From Edolisoma coerulescens (taxonomy: Eukaryota; Chordata; Aves; Passeriformes; Campephagidae): a stretch of 64,000 bases of DNA. The notes under the pieces were generated by a model. That model was not told the origin of the DNA. It saw nothing but the letters and a program-made list of their open reading frames with translations, and did not search any database. Shown here in pieces: positions 46,870 to 58,700 of this stretch. A program made the translations under genes and the position numbers. The first letter of the stretch is position 1. Each line of letters opens with the position of its first letter. Location: positions 744,001 through 808,000 of the forward strand of contig VWZW01004380.1 of NCBI GenBank assembly GCA_013397115.1, written 5' to 3'.

Positions 46870-46950
46870 CTGAGCAAGTTGCTGTAGTGGAAGGTGTCCA
46901 TGGAAGGAGATGATCTTCAAGTTGCCTCCCAACCCAAACTGTTCCATGAA
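46851..46950 (+). mobile_element. Short CR1 3' end, diverged
   Basis: CCAGGTTGGTAATTAGGCCC, TGAGCAAGTTGCTGTAGTGG, AAGGTGTCCATGGAAGGAGA, TGATCTTCAAGTTGCCTCCC and AACCCAAACTGTTCCATGAA. About 10 bases of the CCCTGCCCATGGCAGG segment are deleted. Confidence 0.85.
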
Positions 46951-49900
46951 GCTGAAATCTCACTCATATGATATTCATCTACCATCTAGTCTTTGAAGAA
47001 TTTGAAATACAGCAGGGTGTGTTCAACATTTTATTGAACATTAACCGTGCCTAACATGGTTGTCAGGCATTGGCAGAAATCTTTTCTGAAGAAATTATCC
47101 CCCACTTTAAATTCCAGCAGAAATGGAAAGATGTGGAGCCTGAGAGAGACATTTCCTTTTATGAAAATGCTGTTACTGGCAGTCCTTAAAGGTGGGATCA
47201 AGGGATTTAATAAATGTAATTTACTTTTTATTGCTGCTCAGAACTGGAGCTACTTTGGAGTGAAATGGGGATGTGCTGTGGGAAAGTGCTACCCTAAATC
47301 TCTCCCCATCAAACAAATCTGCCCCGGAGCGGTATTTTAGGGCAGCGTTTTGAAACAGGAAGGGAAAATCTGCAGGAACCGTGTGTGCCTGTGCCCCTTT
47401 GCTTCTTTAATTCCACTCAATCACATCTGATTCTTGTGACTCAGAAACATTTGTCCAGCTGAATTGTCTGGGAACTATTCTCTCTGATATCTTCCTAAGG
47501 AAAGTTGATTAATTAGCACATTTATTGAGTGTTGCTCCTACGCTGCAGTGGGTCTTTGCTGTGCAGAAGGAAGATAGGCCTTGTTCCAAGTCCTTCCTTC
47601 AAAGCAGCATCTCTAAATTTTAACTATTAGCTAAGGGCTGCAATTCTCAGGCAGTCAAGAGTAGCTTTCTCCTTATTCCTTCTCCGTTAAAAGATAATTT
47701 TTGCTATTTGTAAAACATAAGATCGTCCAGAAAATGGCACAGTTACTAAGCTGAACACCTGGGAATACACTCCTCAAAGGAAATTCAGGTTAGCCAAAAC
47801 CAGCATCAGGATTTTTCCTGCAGCAGGGCAGGATACAGCTTGAAACATCCCTCTGCCTGACAGGCAGCAATGAGTCTCCAGGAACCAAGAAATACAGCAG
47901 GAAATATTGAACTTGTAAGGAGAAGTGGTGGGGAAAATGCTGAGAAAAACACACCTGCTACCCAAATTGCTGATCTGTGTCATTTGCAACATCCTGAAGA
48001 AGGTTTTAGTGTGTTTTTTCTTTCCCTTTAGCAAACTGCTCACAAGCCTGCTCTGCTTGGAGTTTCCCTGCCAGAACTGTGCCAGCAGCACCCTGGATGG
48101 ACTCTACCTGCCGATATCTCAGAACCTCTGGAGTCTCCAGTGCCAATGTGTCAGCCAGAAAACCGAGTTTCCATCCTGCTCTGGGGAAGAAACATTGAGG
48201 TTTCACTCTGAACTGCAACTGGTCCACTTTTTGGAAAATTTAATTCTCCCATAACATTGATTTGGTCTTCTTAGACCTTTGCTTAACACAGGTCAGCAGT
48301 GATCCATAAAACCAGTGTCCAGCAGCTGGTCCAGCCATGGAATGGAAAGCTGGGTCTGAAATGGGGTAAGAGTACTCAGGCTAGATCCTTCCACTTCCAA
48401 ACATTTCCCATTATGTTCTCACAAGTTTAATACTTTTAATAAAAAAAAAAAACCAAAAAAAAAAAACGAGGGAAGGATGACATTCTCAGGAAGAAAGCAG
48501 GAAAGATCAAGGAAGTTTACATTGCCTCAGGTCCTGGAGTGCCTGGGCTGTAAACCCCTGCATGGTCCTAAGAGGTGATTTCATTTCCCTGAAGATCATA
48601 TCTTGGGTAAATGTATCTGAACAGGAAGAGAAAGAGAAAGTAATTCCGTGAATGTCAGCAGCAGTTTTACCCCAACTTGTAAGGATGCTTTAGAAAAATC
48701 CCTCTAAAGCTTTCTTTGCTTGAAGAGGGACTTCCCCCTTTGTCTGTCCAGCAAACACATTCTTAGGCCATTTCTCCCTGAGATGCTGCAATGAAGCATC
48801 TGGTATTTTGACAGTGAGAAAATCCAGAATGGGAAAAGACTGACAGAAGAATGGAGGGGATAATGTTACACTGGCAGCATTTATCCCTTTCTGTGCTGCA
48901 GCTTGGCTATATCCTGCTGATTTCTGAATTTTTCCTTGCATGAAAAACACACACCTGTCTGTAGAAGTCTTGTTAAAACCCTTCAAATTGGCACTGATAC
49001 TCTATAAAAATTTTTGTTTAAAGCAAAAGATTGTAAGGGTTCCCTTCTTTGATAAGCTTGGATGGTGTGATGGGTTAGTGCTTTGAATGTTAGATCCACA
49101 AAAAGAATAAACAGATTCAAAGACTTGGAGTGTGGAGAAACATGGATATTCCACATGATTTTATAATCTCATTCAGATTGCTGCTTAATGATTTATCACA
49201 ACTCTTTTTAGAAGAATATCCAACTTTGATTAAGGAGGTCAAACAGTGGAGATTTTTCCTTCATCCCATCATAATCAGCTTTAATAATTACTTATCCTCT
49301 GTTAAAATAAGCATCTCATTTCCATTTCAAACTTTGTTGACCTTCAGATAGAAATTAATATCCAGATCTTTGTACAATTAAGAAAATTCTTATAGAGAAA
49401 GCTTCTGGCAGGGCAAAGGGTTGCAGGTCATCAGAAAGGTTCTTTTTCCAAAATAGAAATGAAACCAAGTCTTGTCACATCACTTGCCTCAAGTGCAAAA
49501 GGTATCAGTATTGCACCTGGAAACTGGAAGTTAACAGGGCAATGATGGAAAATGAGCAGGTTGATGCCAATTTAACTGAGATGAGAACGTGCTCTTTGGG
49601 TTTATTGTCACCAACACGCAGAAAAGCAGTTCAGGGAGGTGGCTTTCCCCTTTGTGCAGTAAGTTTGAAAAATGAATGGGTTTCCTATTTTGAGAAGTTT
49701 TACTTGTACAGGCACATAAACTAACACAGCTAGCTCCAGATTTTTGTTATGTCATAAAAAATAGGGCATAGACACAGAGATGTTTAACAGTTTGCCTCAG
49801 GAAATGGGAATCCTTCTCTTTCTAAAAAGAGCTGGAAAGAGAAACTAATAAGCAATGAAGTCTCCCTTGCCCTAAACGCTGCTGCAGTTCTACAGTTGAG

Positions 49901-51252
49901 CAACTGGAGAGCTCGTAGGTTGTCAAAAAGAACATTCAGCGGTTTTACCGTCTCTGTGCCTCATCTCTAATATATTCATTGCTGCCTTTAAGATAATGAT
50001 GTGTTCTGATTACCCTTGCAGGCAGAGTACCTTGTGCCAGGAGGGGGTGACTGGCACCACTCGGAGCTGAGCTGCCTGGCTCTGCTGCAATCAGCTCCTG
50101 AAAGCTGAAGCCAATGAACAGCTCCCCTCAGATGGCTCAGAACCAGGCAGGAAGGTAATTGAACAAGAGTAATAATGTACTTATTGATCCCTTCAAGGTC
50201 TCCAATTTCTTTGAAGGCAAGGGAAGTAATGAGCCTCGAGGAGCAATAATGTACCTGTAGCATTGAAATAATGGAGCTCCCGGCTCTGAAATGTTTGACT
50301 CCTGCTACCTCTGGAAATCTGCTCCTCCCTTTGGCATGGAATAACAGCAAGAGGGAAAAGCTGGGCTGCCTGGAATCGAAGGGTAGTGCTTGCAGCCCCT
50401 GTGTGCCGGGGCGTGTGAGTTTATGGTCCATGACCATGGGGAGTGGGCAGAATGAACACTGGGCAGGAAGATGAGGAGGTCAGAGTGAGACTGTTACAGT
50501 TGTGTGAAAATTCAGTGGCTGCAGCATCCAGGCTGCAAGAGTCAGGTACAGAGTGCTGCAGCTGATTTGAATTGACTGATTCCAGGCACTTCATCTGTTT
50601 CCTGGCTGCTTCCAGTCACACAGTTCATTAATACAGCTGTCACCATGCATTGTGGCATTTGGCTCTCTTTCAGCACTTCTGGCCAAACCATGCTTGGGTA
50701 TTTGGTGAAGAGGGAAGAGAGAGATCCTTCTTCCCATGTAGATGTGGGTACGGAAATCATTCCTCTGCTTCTCAACCATGTGCTTATGACTTCTCAAATG
50801 GTTGCTCCTGGATTTGATTTTGTGACACAGATGCAGATGATTAAATGGAGGATTTCCTAAAGAGCAGGGAATGGACAAGATGAAGTAGAAATGGCCCTCT
50901 TTTATTGATCCTTGGCTTTTAAAATCCTCCTGTAAAACAGTGTCATCCAGCACATCACCATCATTTGTACATCTAATCCCTGTCACCTCAGCTGGAAGGT
51001 TCGCTGTGTTAGGGATCAGGTTTTTCTCTTGGGTTTCTTCAGTGTCTAAACTCTTGTTTGCACTCAGAGCAATGAGCTGCTCATAAGACAGGTAATATCT
51101 TATGTTCTGCTTCTGCCCAGTGTGAAACCATCTGAATGTCCTCTGTGTGAAATGAAAACTGTAGTCAATCCTTTAACACTACATGAATTTCTTCTGCATA
51201 AGCCTCAGACAGAGAGAGATTTTCTCCATCCTTCCTCTGGGATAAGACTCAG
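46951..51252. other. Unannotated noncoding stretch with possible MIR traces
   Basis: About 4.3 kb. It contains a broken A run at 48,441-48,466 and MIR-like words in opposite orientations at 49,768-49,800 (ACACAGAGATGTTTAACAGT) and 49,945-49,975 (ACCGTCTCTGTGCCTCATCT). An acceptor-like TTTTTTCTTTCCCTTTAG precedes an open frame ending at 48,254, but no matching donor or known protein is evident. Frames of 131-149 residues at 49,988-50,437 and 50,591-50,986 (both minus) have no recognisable domain. Confidence 0.4.
48441..48466. repeat. A-rich simple repeat
   Basis: A12, CC, A12. A symmetrical A-run pair interrupted by two C. Confidence 0.85.
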
Positions 51253-51582
51253 AGTCATAGATTTGTAACGGTTGGGAAAGACCTCTTAGATCATCGGGCC
51301 CAACCATTAAACCAGCACTGCCAAGTCCACCACTAAACCATGTCCCTAAGCAACACCTTTACGTGTTTATTGAACACTTCCAGGGGTGGTGATTCCACCA
51401 CTTCCCTGGGCAGCCTGTTCCAATGTCTGACCACCCTTTCAGTGAAGAAGTTTTTCCTAATATCCAATCTAAACCTCCTCTGGTGCATGAGGCTGTTTCT
51501 TCTTGTTCTGTGACTTGTGAGAAGAGACCAACACACACCTGGCTATGACCTCCTTCGGGTAATTTGAGAGAATGATAAGGAC
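51253..51582 (-). mobile_element. CR1 3' part with ORF2 C-terminus, 'TTAGTGGTGGACC' type
   Basis: AGTCATAGATTTGTAACGGT, CACTGCCAAGTCCACCACTA, CCATGTCCCTAAGCAACACC, CCACTTCCCTGGGCAGCCTG, AATATCCAATCTAAACCTCC and ACACACCTGGCTATGACCTC. The minus frame (51,333-51,536) is a clean ORF2 end: [36 protein letters not shown] and VLLRDMV. It belongs to the group of the plus copy at 41,504 and is the best preserved C-terminal coding segment in the window. Confidence 0.94.
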
Positions 51583-54201
51583 AGATTGCAGCAGGCAGGC
51601 TGCAGTGCTACTAAATTGGGGTGATGCTGATTCTTAGTTGATCCTGAGATTGATCAAGTCTCAAAGGCAGGTCAGGATGTCACAAAGGGGTTGCAAAGCT
51701 GTTGCTCAGCCACTGTTGAGAGGTTGCTGGGTTGGTCACAACGAGTCTCCCAAGAAGTCACCCAACAAGTCTCCTTGCCATGTGTTGTGATACATCCTAA
51801 CCCTATAAACCATGAGATTTATCCCCTCCTGCACTGTAAGAATGGCAAAATGAGAATGACAAACCAATAAATCTTCTGAGGCATGACCTGCACTCCCTTC
51901 TGCTTTACGAGACAAACTGAACTGCTTGAGGTCAGAGCATTTTGAAGTGGATATGCTTCCTTAGTTAAAAATAAGGATGCTTCAGGGAATTGAAAAAAGA
52001 CACATAGTTTTCCCAACAGCGATTTTTTTTTTTTGGTTGTTGTTGTGTTTTTTTTTTCTCTTGCCTGATATTGACATTTCAATTTATGCTAATTTATACC
52101 ACTTGAAAAGCCCAAATAAATCACTCGGGCGGAACTGAAGAGAGGGTGAGTGCAAGGAAATTAAAATTATGAAGTTGATGTCTGTGCTAAGATAGCACTT
52201 GAGACACAAAGCATTTGCAATCACTGTAGCATGCATCTAATCTGTATGATACTTAATTAGTTTTTCAACAAGTGGTTTGAATTCCTTTGAAAATTTGTGG
52301 ACCTTTGTTTATTGCTAACCAGCCTCCTCATGTCCACACAATAAATGATCATAGAGCTGGGGCCATCTGGAAACCTGAAAACAGGATGTTTTTCAAGTCT
52401 TGATAAAGAAGGATTAAAAAAAAAAAAAAAAAGCAAGAAGGTATCAAAGCTTTCTCCCTTTTTCCCAGTTATTCCAGATAGAAAAAATTGAAGGAAATGT
52501 CTTCAGATGGCTGGTTTGATCCATTTGATCCATTGACTTTTCTGTTCTATGGTATCAAGAAAAAATTTCTGCATCAATGGGTAGAAAGGCAGAAGGAAGT
52601 GAATTCCAGAATGTTGCCCAAGAAGCCAAAGTAAATATTCTGAAACTGGATCTGAACAAGGAGTGACCATGGACAATCAGTCCGAAAGCAGTCACAGCCC
52701 CTGGAGCCAAAACTCCAGGAGGACTACTCTGAGATGTTGATAATGAGAAGCAAAGATACAATGCTAACCAAGTCCAGGCTGGCAGGTGCCCATCCAAAAT
52801 TTGTTTCAGAATATGGAATTCCAATGGTTAGAGAAAACTGGGATGAATTTCTGTAGCCTAAATTTCCTTGCTACCAATGCTAATCCAGATACTGAAATAG
52901 GTTACCCAAAAATCTGTAGAGTTTCCATCCTTGGAGATATTAATCAGATTTGCAGGACAAGACTCCAGGAATCAGATCTAATCTCAAAGCCCTTTTTTGA
53001 CCAGGCGTTTGGACAGGAGGATTTCTTGAGGCTCTTTTTGACTTGAATTTTGTTATGATTTTGGCAACTGTGTGCACATTTCTTAAAGGAGGGAGGTAGA
53101 GGGTAGGATAGCAGGGACAACAAAAATGCAGCTTCACAGGATAAAGCATTTTTAGGTCAACCATGACCTATTCTTGTCCCAGGTTGTTCAGAAATCTTTG
53201 CTAAACCCGAAGATGACACACCATAACGAGCAATGCTCATACACCATGTAATTGTTTGTATCCACTGTGCTTGTACAGACATCTGCAGGTACAAGGACAC
53301 ATCAAACACCAGAACCAGCAGGAGATGCACCTCACACTGGGTGATGTACAGAGCTCTGGGAGATGAAGGGGTTGCCCTTTCCTGAGGCAACAGGTTGTTA
53401 TTTAGCTGGTCAAGTGCCGGAGATAACACATGCAGAGAGTCATGTTCCTCTCCAGTTGCCTGTTTTAATGAAGAGGGATTGCAGGACTGTCACCTCAATA
53501 GGAAACAGATAAACCAAAGCTGGAGAGGAAAGTTGAATGTGCTCAAATTTCTGTAAGAGCCTGGCTCCAAGGACAGCCACCTACAAGGATGTATCCACAG
53601 CGAAGGACACAGGAGAGTCTTTGTCCAGCGGAAGAACAGAAAAGTCTACAGTAAATCAGATAAATAGAGGGACACAGAGAGAGACAAATCTCACTGTTTG
53701 CACATCAAACAATATTTTTCTTTCGTTTCTTCACATTGTTTTTGTTTAAGAATATTTTTAATTTATTGCCACAGGTGAGTGAGAATGCCAGAAGTCTGAA
53801 GGCAGTAAAACAGCCATGGCTAAATTAAAAGTGGGGGGAAAAAAATCTATCAAAAGCCATTAAATGTAAAGATCATACCTCTGTCAGAGGAAGTCCTTAA
53901 TACTAGAAAATTGTCACTATGTGCTGGCCCTGAGCCAAATAACTGATCTCTGATTGTACTAGGTTTTGCTCACCACTTTTGTTCCCGTAAGTGTTTAGTA
54001 CATAGTTTAACAAATGGGTCTAGAACTGACCTGCTATAAGAGGCATTACTCATTTTAGACCAATTTCTGGCAGCCACATCACAGCAGCACAACTCTGGAA
54101 AAGCCCAGAGATGAGAGGTGATGGCAGTGCTCTTGTTCCAGCACAAGCAGTGAATTTGTGGCAGACATTGCCAACTGAGGAGACGTGCCCAGCATCCCAG
54201 G
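51583..54201. other. AT-rich noncoding stretch with homopolymers
   Basis: About 2.6 kb. Two T runs flank a GTTGTTGTTGTG patch (52,023-52,057), and an A17 run lies at 52,416-52,432. The 52,081-52,340 interval is AT-rich with octamer- and homeodomain-like words. No gene is visible. Confidence 0.4.
52416..52432. repeat. Poly(A) run, 17 bases
   Basis: An uninterrupted A17. The nearest AATAAA (about 52,340) is ~70 bases upstream, too far for a typical retrocopy tail. Confidence 0.85.
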
Positions 54202-54570
54202 ATCATTGAATTCCACCCCCCCTGCCTTGTGCAGGGACACCTTCCGCTAGACCAGGTTGTTCAAAGCCCCATCCAGCCTGGCCTTGAACACTTCCAGGGG
54301 TGCAGCATCCACAACATCTCTGGCCAATCTGTTCCAGGGCCTCACCACCCTCACAGGGAAGAATTTCTTCCTAATATCTAATCTAAACCTGCCCTCTTTC
54401 AGCTTAAAGCAATTCCCCCTTCTCCTGTCACTACGTGCCCTTGTAAAAAGTCTCTCTCCAGATTCCTTGTGAGACTCCTTCGGGTACTGGAAGGGGCTCT
54501 AAGGTCTCCCGAGATCCTTATCTTTTTCAGACTCAAAAATCCCAATTCTCTCAGCCTTTCAAGGAGTATG
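54202..54570 (-). mobile_element. CR1 3' part, common type, ~370 bases
   Basis: Tail-side sequence ATCATTGAATTCCACCCCCC, then CTAGACCAGGTTGTTCAAAG, CTTGAACACTTCCAGGGGTG, GGGAAGAATTTCTTCCTAAT, CTTCTCCTGTCACTACGTGC, AAAAAGTCTCTCTCCAGATT, GGTACTGGAAGGGGCTCTAA and CAATTCTCTCAGCCTTTC. The terminal ~40 bases with the ATTCTATG repeats are missing, probably by deletion between ATCAT and CCACCCCC. It reaches furthest 5' of the common-type copies and forms an inverted pair with 55,451. Confidence 0.94.
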
Positions 54571-55450
54571 ACCACATGAATATGGTTGCTTCCCTTATAC
54601 ATCTATGTATTGAGAACTGGGTACATTCTGCCTTGGAGCAACTGTGTGTCAGAGCACTGCAGAAAGAGCCTGAACTTTTAATCCTGAAGGAGTTGGAACG
54701 AAATCATCCCACTGGCCAAACTGGAGCTGTATAGCAAGACTCCTTTCTTTTGAGTCAGAGGAATCACTGTGATGCCTTTCAACAATATTTCAGCACAAAC
54801 CCTAGCCCCTTAACAGAGCTATTAATCTCACATGCCAGATCTCAGCATAGTTGGAAGCCTTCAGCAGAGATAACACAGCCACAGAGGTTGCCCCGAGGTC
54901 AAAGCCTGCTGCTGTGGAAATGAAATATTTGCATAACCTTTTCTTTCAGGAATTTATGTGGTGAGCAAATGCATTCATTCAGGCTGCTTCCTCAGTGCTT
55001 CACTGATGCTGCCAGACAGGGGAGAAACAAAGCAGTGTATTTTTGGGAGAGAACATGATTATCAGCCCTAAACGGGCATGGTGGGGCTGTGATGGGGACT
55101 ACAGGCACAGCTGGCCTAGGGAGAAGGTATCTAGAGGAAGCTATGAGTGGGCATGAGCACATCCTGTACCCATCAACCAGTTCAATTGCTTGCACATTAG
55201 GACCTTGCTTTTCGCTCTCCCTGTGGCTGTAGGTGTGTGAGATCCTTCTCACACCTGGAGTAGAGTGAAAGTGGGTACGGATCACTCATTGTTCATCTTG
55301 GAAGAGAAATGTATCTCCTGCAAGACAGCTGCTGCCCCAGCTCACCAGACCGAGGTCCAACTCAAGAAGTTGGTCTATAATTAAATTCAGGGTTAGGAAG
55401 CCTTTGTTTCAAATCCAGACCTTGCAGCTACTGCATTTATCCTAAAAATG
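54571..55450. other. Spacer of an inverted CR1 pair
   Basis: About 880 bases without recognised repeats. A segment at 54,900-54,970 is AT-rich. Confidence 0.4.
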
Positions 55451-55786
55451 TGACCTAATTGCAGCCTTTCAGTACCTGGGGAGGCTACAGGAAATCAGGA
55501 AAGAGATTTCTGACAAGGCCATGGAGTGACAGGACAGGGGAGAATGGCTTTAAAATGGAAGAGGAGAGATTTTGATTAGCTACTAGGAAGCAATTCTTCC
55601 CTGTGAGGGTGGGGAGGCCCTGGCACAGGTTGCCCAGAGAAGCTGCGGCTGCCCCATCCCTGGAAGTGTTCAAGACCAGCTTGGATGGGGCTTGGAGCAA
55701 CCTGGGATGGTGGAAGGTGTCCCTGCCCATGGCAGGGGGATGGAACTCAATGATCTTTAATGTCCCTTCCAACCCAAACCATTCAG
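55451..55786 (+). mobile_element. CR1 3' part, common type, ~335 bases
   Basis: It starts at TGACCTAATTGCAGCCTTTC, AGTACCTGGGGAGGCTACAG and continues through GGCTTTAAAATGGAAGAGGA, GATTTTGATTAGCTACTAGG, GCTGCGGCTGCCCCATCCCT and GGAAGGTGTCCCTGCCCATG to CCCAAACCATTCAGTG. The plus frame reads RVGRPWHRLPREAAAAPSLE, VFKTSLDGAWSNL and VSLPMAGGWNS. It ends in ATTCAGTG rather than repeated ATTCTATG, so the tail is reduced. Confidence 0.94.
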
Positions 55787-58700
55787 TGCTCACACACTAC
55801 ACTTTGTGAGGCTGCCCTCCTGCTGTTACTGACCTTCAGATGCCTTTCTGGCACTCAGAAAGACAATAGTTGCTGGCACTGCTGCTCTCAGACTACTTGG
55901 TTATTTGTTCTTTTCCTCTTAAACTGCCTCTTTTACTTTCCCTAAGTTTCCTTTCAATGTGCTGTTCATAACTGGAGAAAGCTACCAACCACATCTGCCC
56001 AGAGAGCGACTCTCAGTGGATACAACTGTGCCTTTATTGTTTCCATCTTGTTTAAAACCAAACAAATGAATCTTTTCATTGCATTTAAGATTCTCTTATA
56101 TTTTCAGAAAGCACATATTGTTCCCTTCTGATTTCATCTGACAAAACACACGCTGGCTGGTTTGTATTTATTTATTTTTCTTCCTTCCTGGAATTTTCAA
56201 AGCAGTGAAATAAGCTCAGTCATATTTACCCTTCTGTTTGCCCAAGAGAATCAATAGTTATTGTGCCTTAAATGTATCAGAGACATTCTTAGGTATGAGA
56301 TGGTCTTATCCCTGCCCAATGCTGTATGGAATGAATACAGGTTCCTAAAGAGATGCTTTTTATTGAGAATTTGCTCTGAGATGTGCCCTTTGTAGAAATG
56401 CATTTTTACAATTAGAAATTAAGAAGACTACAAGAAATCCCACCATGACCAAGGAAAGGATTTAACCCTCAGCATGTATGAAAGTGTTGTGCATAATAAT
56501 GCTCTGAACACTACCAGATGTAGTAATTGGCTTCTACTGCATGGTCTCAGAAGAGCCTGAGGGTTGAGGAGGAGTTTCTGTGCAGGTGATGTGCCTGGAA
56601 GGTCAAATTCATGGTTCCCCAAGTAAGTTCTGAGCCAGTCAAGATACCAAGCAAGAAGGCAGCTGTGAGTTTAGTGCCTGATCAAGACAGAAATTTGAGT
56701 TGTGTGAGCAAGACCTGGAGCACACAGGAGCCGTACATTCCTTTTTCACCAGCATTTCAGATTAGTGTGCCTGGGCTGAAGCACTCCTTGCTCTGTAAAA
56801 ACCTCAGTTTTCTCAGTTGTGAGAGTCTGAGATGTTTGGAAAAAGTTTTTTGCTCTGAGGTTTCCATCTCCCAGCCTATGGACATGTTGAACACTGTAGG
56901 ATCAGATCTAAATTATGAACAGATGAAAAGTAGAGATGGCTGCTCACACCTCTCAGGATGACCCAGTGCATCAGAAATGGGCTGAAGTGCCACTTTTGAG
57001 TGACCAAAGTAGAGGCAAGTCCTCAGAACTGCAAACTGGTAATTTATGCCAGCAAAGGCTCTGCTTGTGGATATTTTTTGCCATAAAGAACAATGGTCAC
57101 TCACAGCATCTGGCAAATGTCAGAGGAGTCCCCAGCAATGAGGTGAATGCTGCTTGACAAGCTCAGCTGGTGTCAGCTCACGTTCAGCTCCACAGCACTG
57201 ATGTGGAAAGGAGCTGGGGAAAGGTCACCCTGGTCTCCTGCAAGAAAAACAAGAAACTCCAGATGAAAGAAATGGGGAATTCCCAAAGCTGCATCCAACA
57301 GAGCAGGATTTCACCCAGCTTTTTGGATTGCCTCTGTTTGATGAACAAATGGGACACATCTGAATGGATCTTGCAGCTTATTCCTACAGACAGCTTCATG
57401 ATTTTTCCTTTTGAAGCCTCTGCATCACTTCCCATCTGTTTGCTTACTTGTAGAAGGAAAAGGAATTCATTATTTACTTCTCTTTCTGAAATCCTGTTTG
57501 TGGACTTGATTTCACATCTTTAAAGCTTCCCTTTATACCCCGTAGAGCTCCAGACTATTTTATTAATACACAATTTTGCATCTCTTTTGGAAACTTGATT
57601 TGAAGATAAACATTGGTCAGAAATGTCTAATCTGTTAGATGAACATGGGCACTGAAAAATCTAAAGTTCCTACTAAACCAAATCCCAGTCTTGCAGGAAC
57701 AAGTGTGTGAGTCATCCCACTGAAGTGTGGTCAGTACAGCTGCTCTTGCATCGTGCTAGGCAGGTGCATATGTCTGAATGCAGGCAAAGAAGCCAAAACC
57801 CACAGATCTGGCTCAAGACAAGAGACAAGTGCCAATGGATTTCACTGTGAACTGCTCCTGCTCCTCGGCTGGAAAGTTGCTTGACTGGAGAGAGCTGCCT
57901 GACTTACCAGGCTTCGTGTAACTCATGGAGTGTCTTGTCTCATAAAATTTACGGGAGTGGTGCAGAGCCCATCTTCACACATCCAAGAAGGTCAGGGCAG
58001 GACTGTATTGATCTGTTCAAAAGAAACTTCTGCCTTGATAAAGAAATCAAGAGACAAGATTTTTTGTAGACAAAGTCAGTATTCCCATTCTCTTGGTACC
58101 CTTCCTGTGCTGCTCCCAGGCACTGCAGCCCTCCAGCGAAGGCTGGAGCCCAGGACTGACCTTGTCAGATTCATTAACTCTTTCCCAGGCTGGGTTTCTT
58201 TCTTTTGCATGTTGAATTCCTTGTCCTAAAGCTCCAATTAATTCATATAAGCAATTGTTCTTGATGAAGCAGTTATCCTTTGCAAATCCCAGAGCCTTTC
58301 ATTTGAGGAAGTCAAGAATTTAATTCCAGCCACTGCAGTGAAGCAGAGGCAGTGTGCTGAAATCTGTGTTCCCTCCTGGACTCAAAGTCCTGTAGAAACC
58401 ACGAGTTCACACTGGCTGGGGTTCATTTGGAAAATTAAAATTTCAATGAAGATATAAGCAGAAAGCCAAAAAAGTCCAATATTTTTCCTCTCTAGAAAGC
58501 AGTGATATCTCACCAAACTAACCAAATCCACAGCATGTAACTTGTGAACAGCTCTTATCTCAAGTTGTTTTTACTCTGCTTGCTGGTGCAGCACAAAGGG
58601 CATGGAAAACAAACTGGATATCTGCAGGAGTGTTGGACATGTGCTATAACCTGTCCTAGAAGGCAAGGATAACCCAGGTTCTTGTTTGTAAATACCTTGG

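Noticed and set aside
52416..52432. A17 as a retrocopy tail
   Set aside because: The nearest AATAAA is about 70 bases upstream and there is no sign of a target-site duplication.
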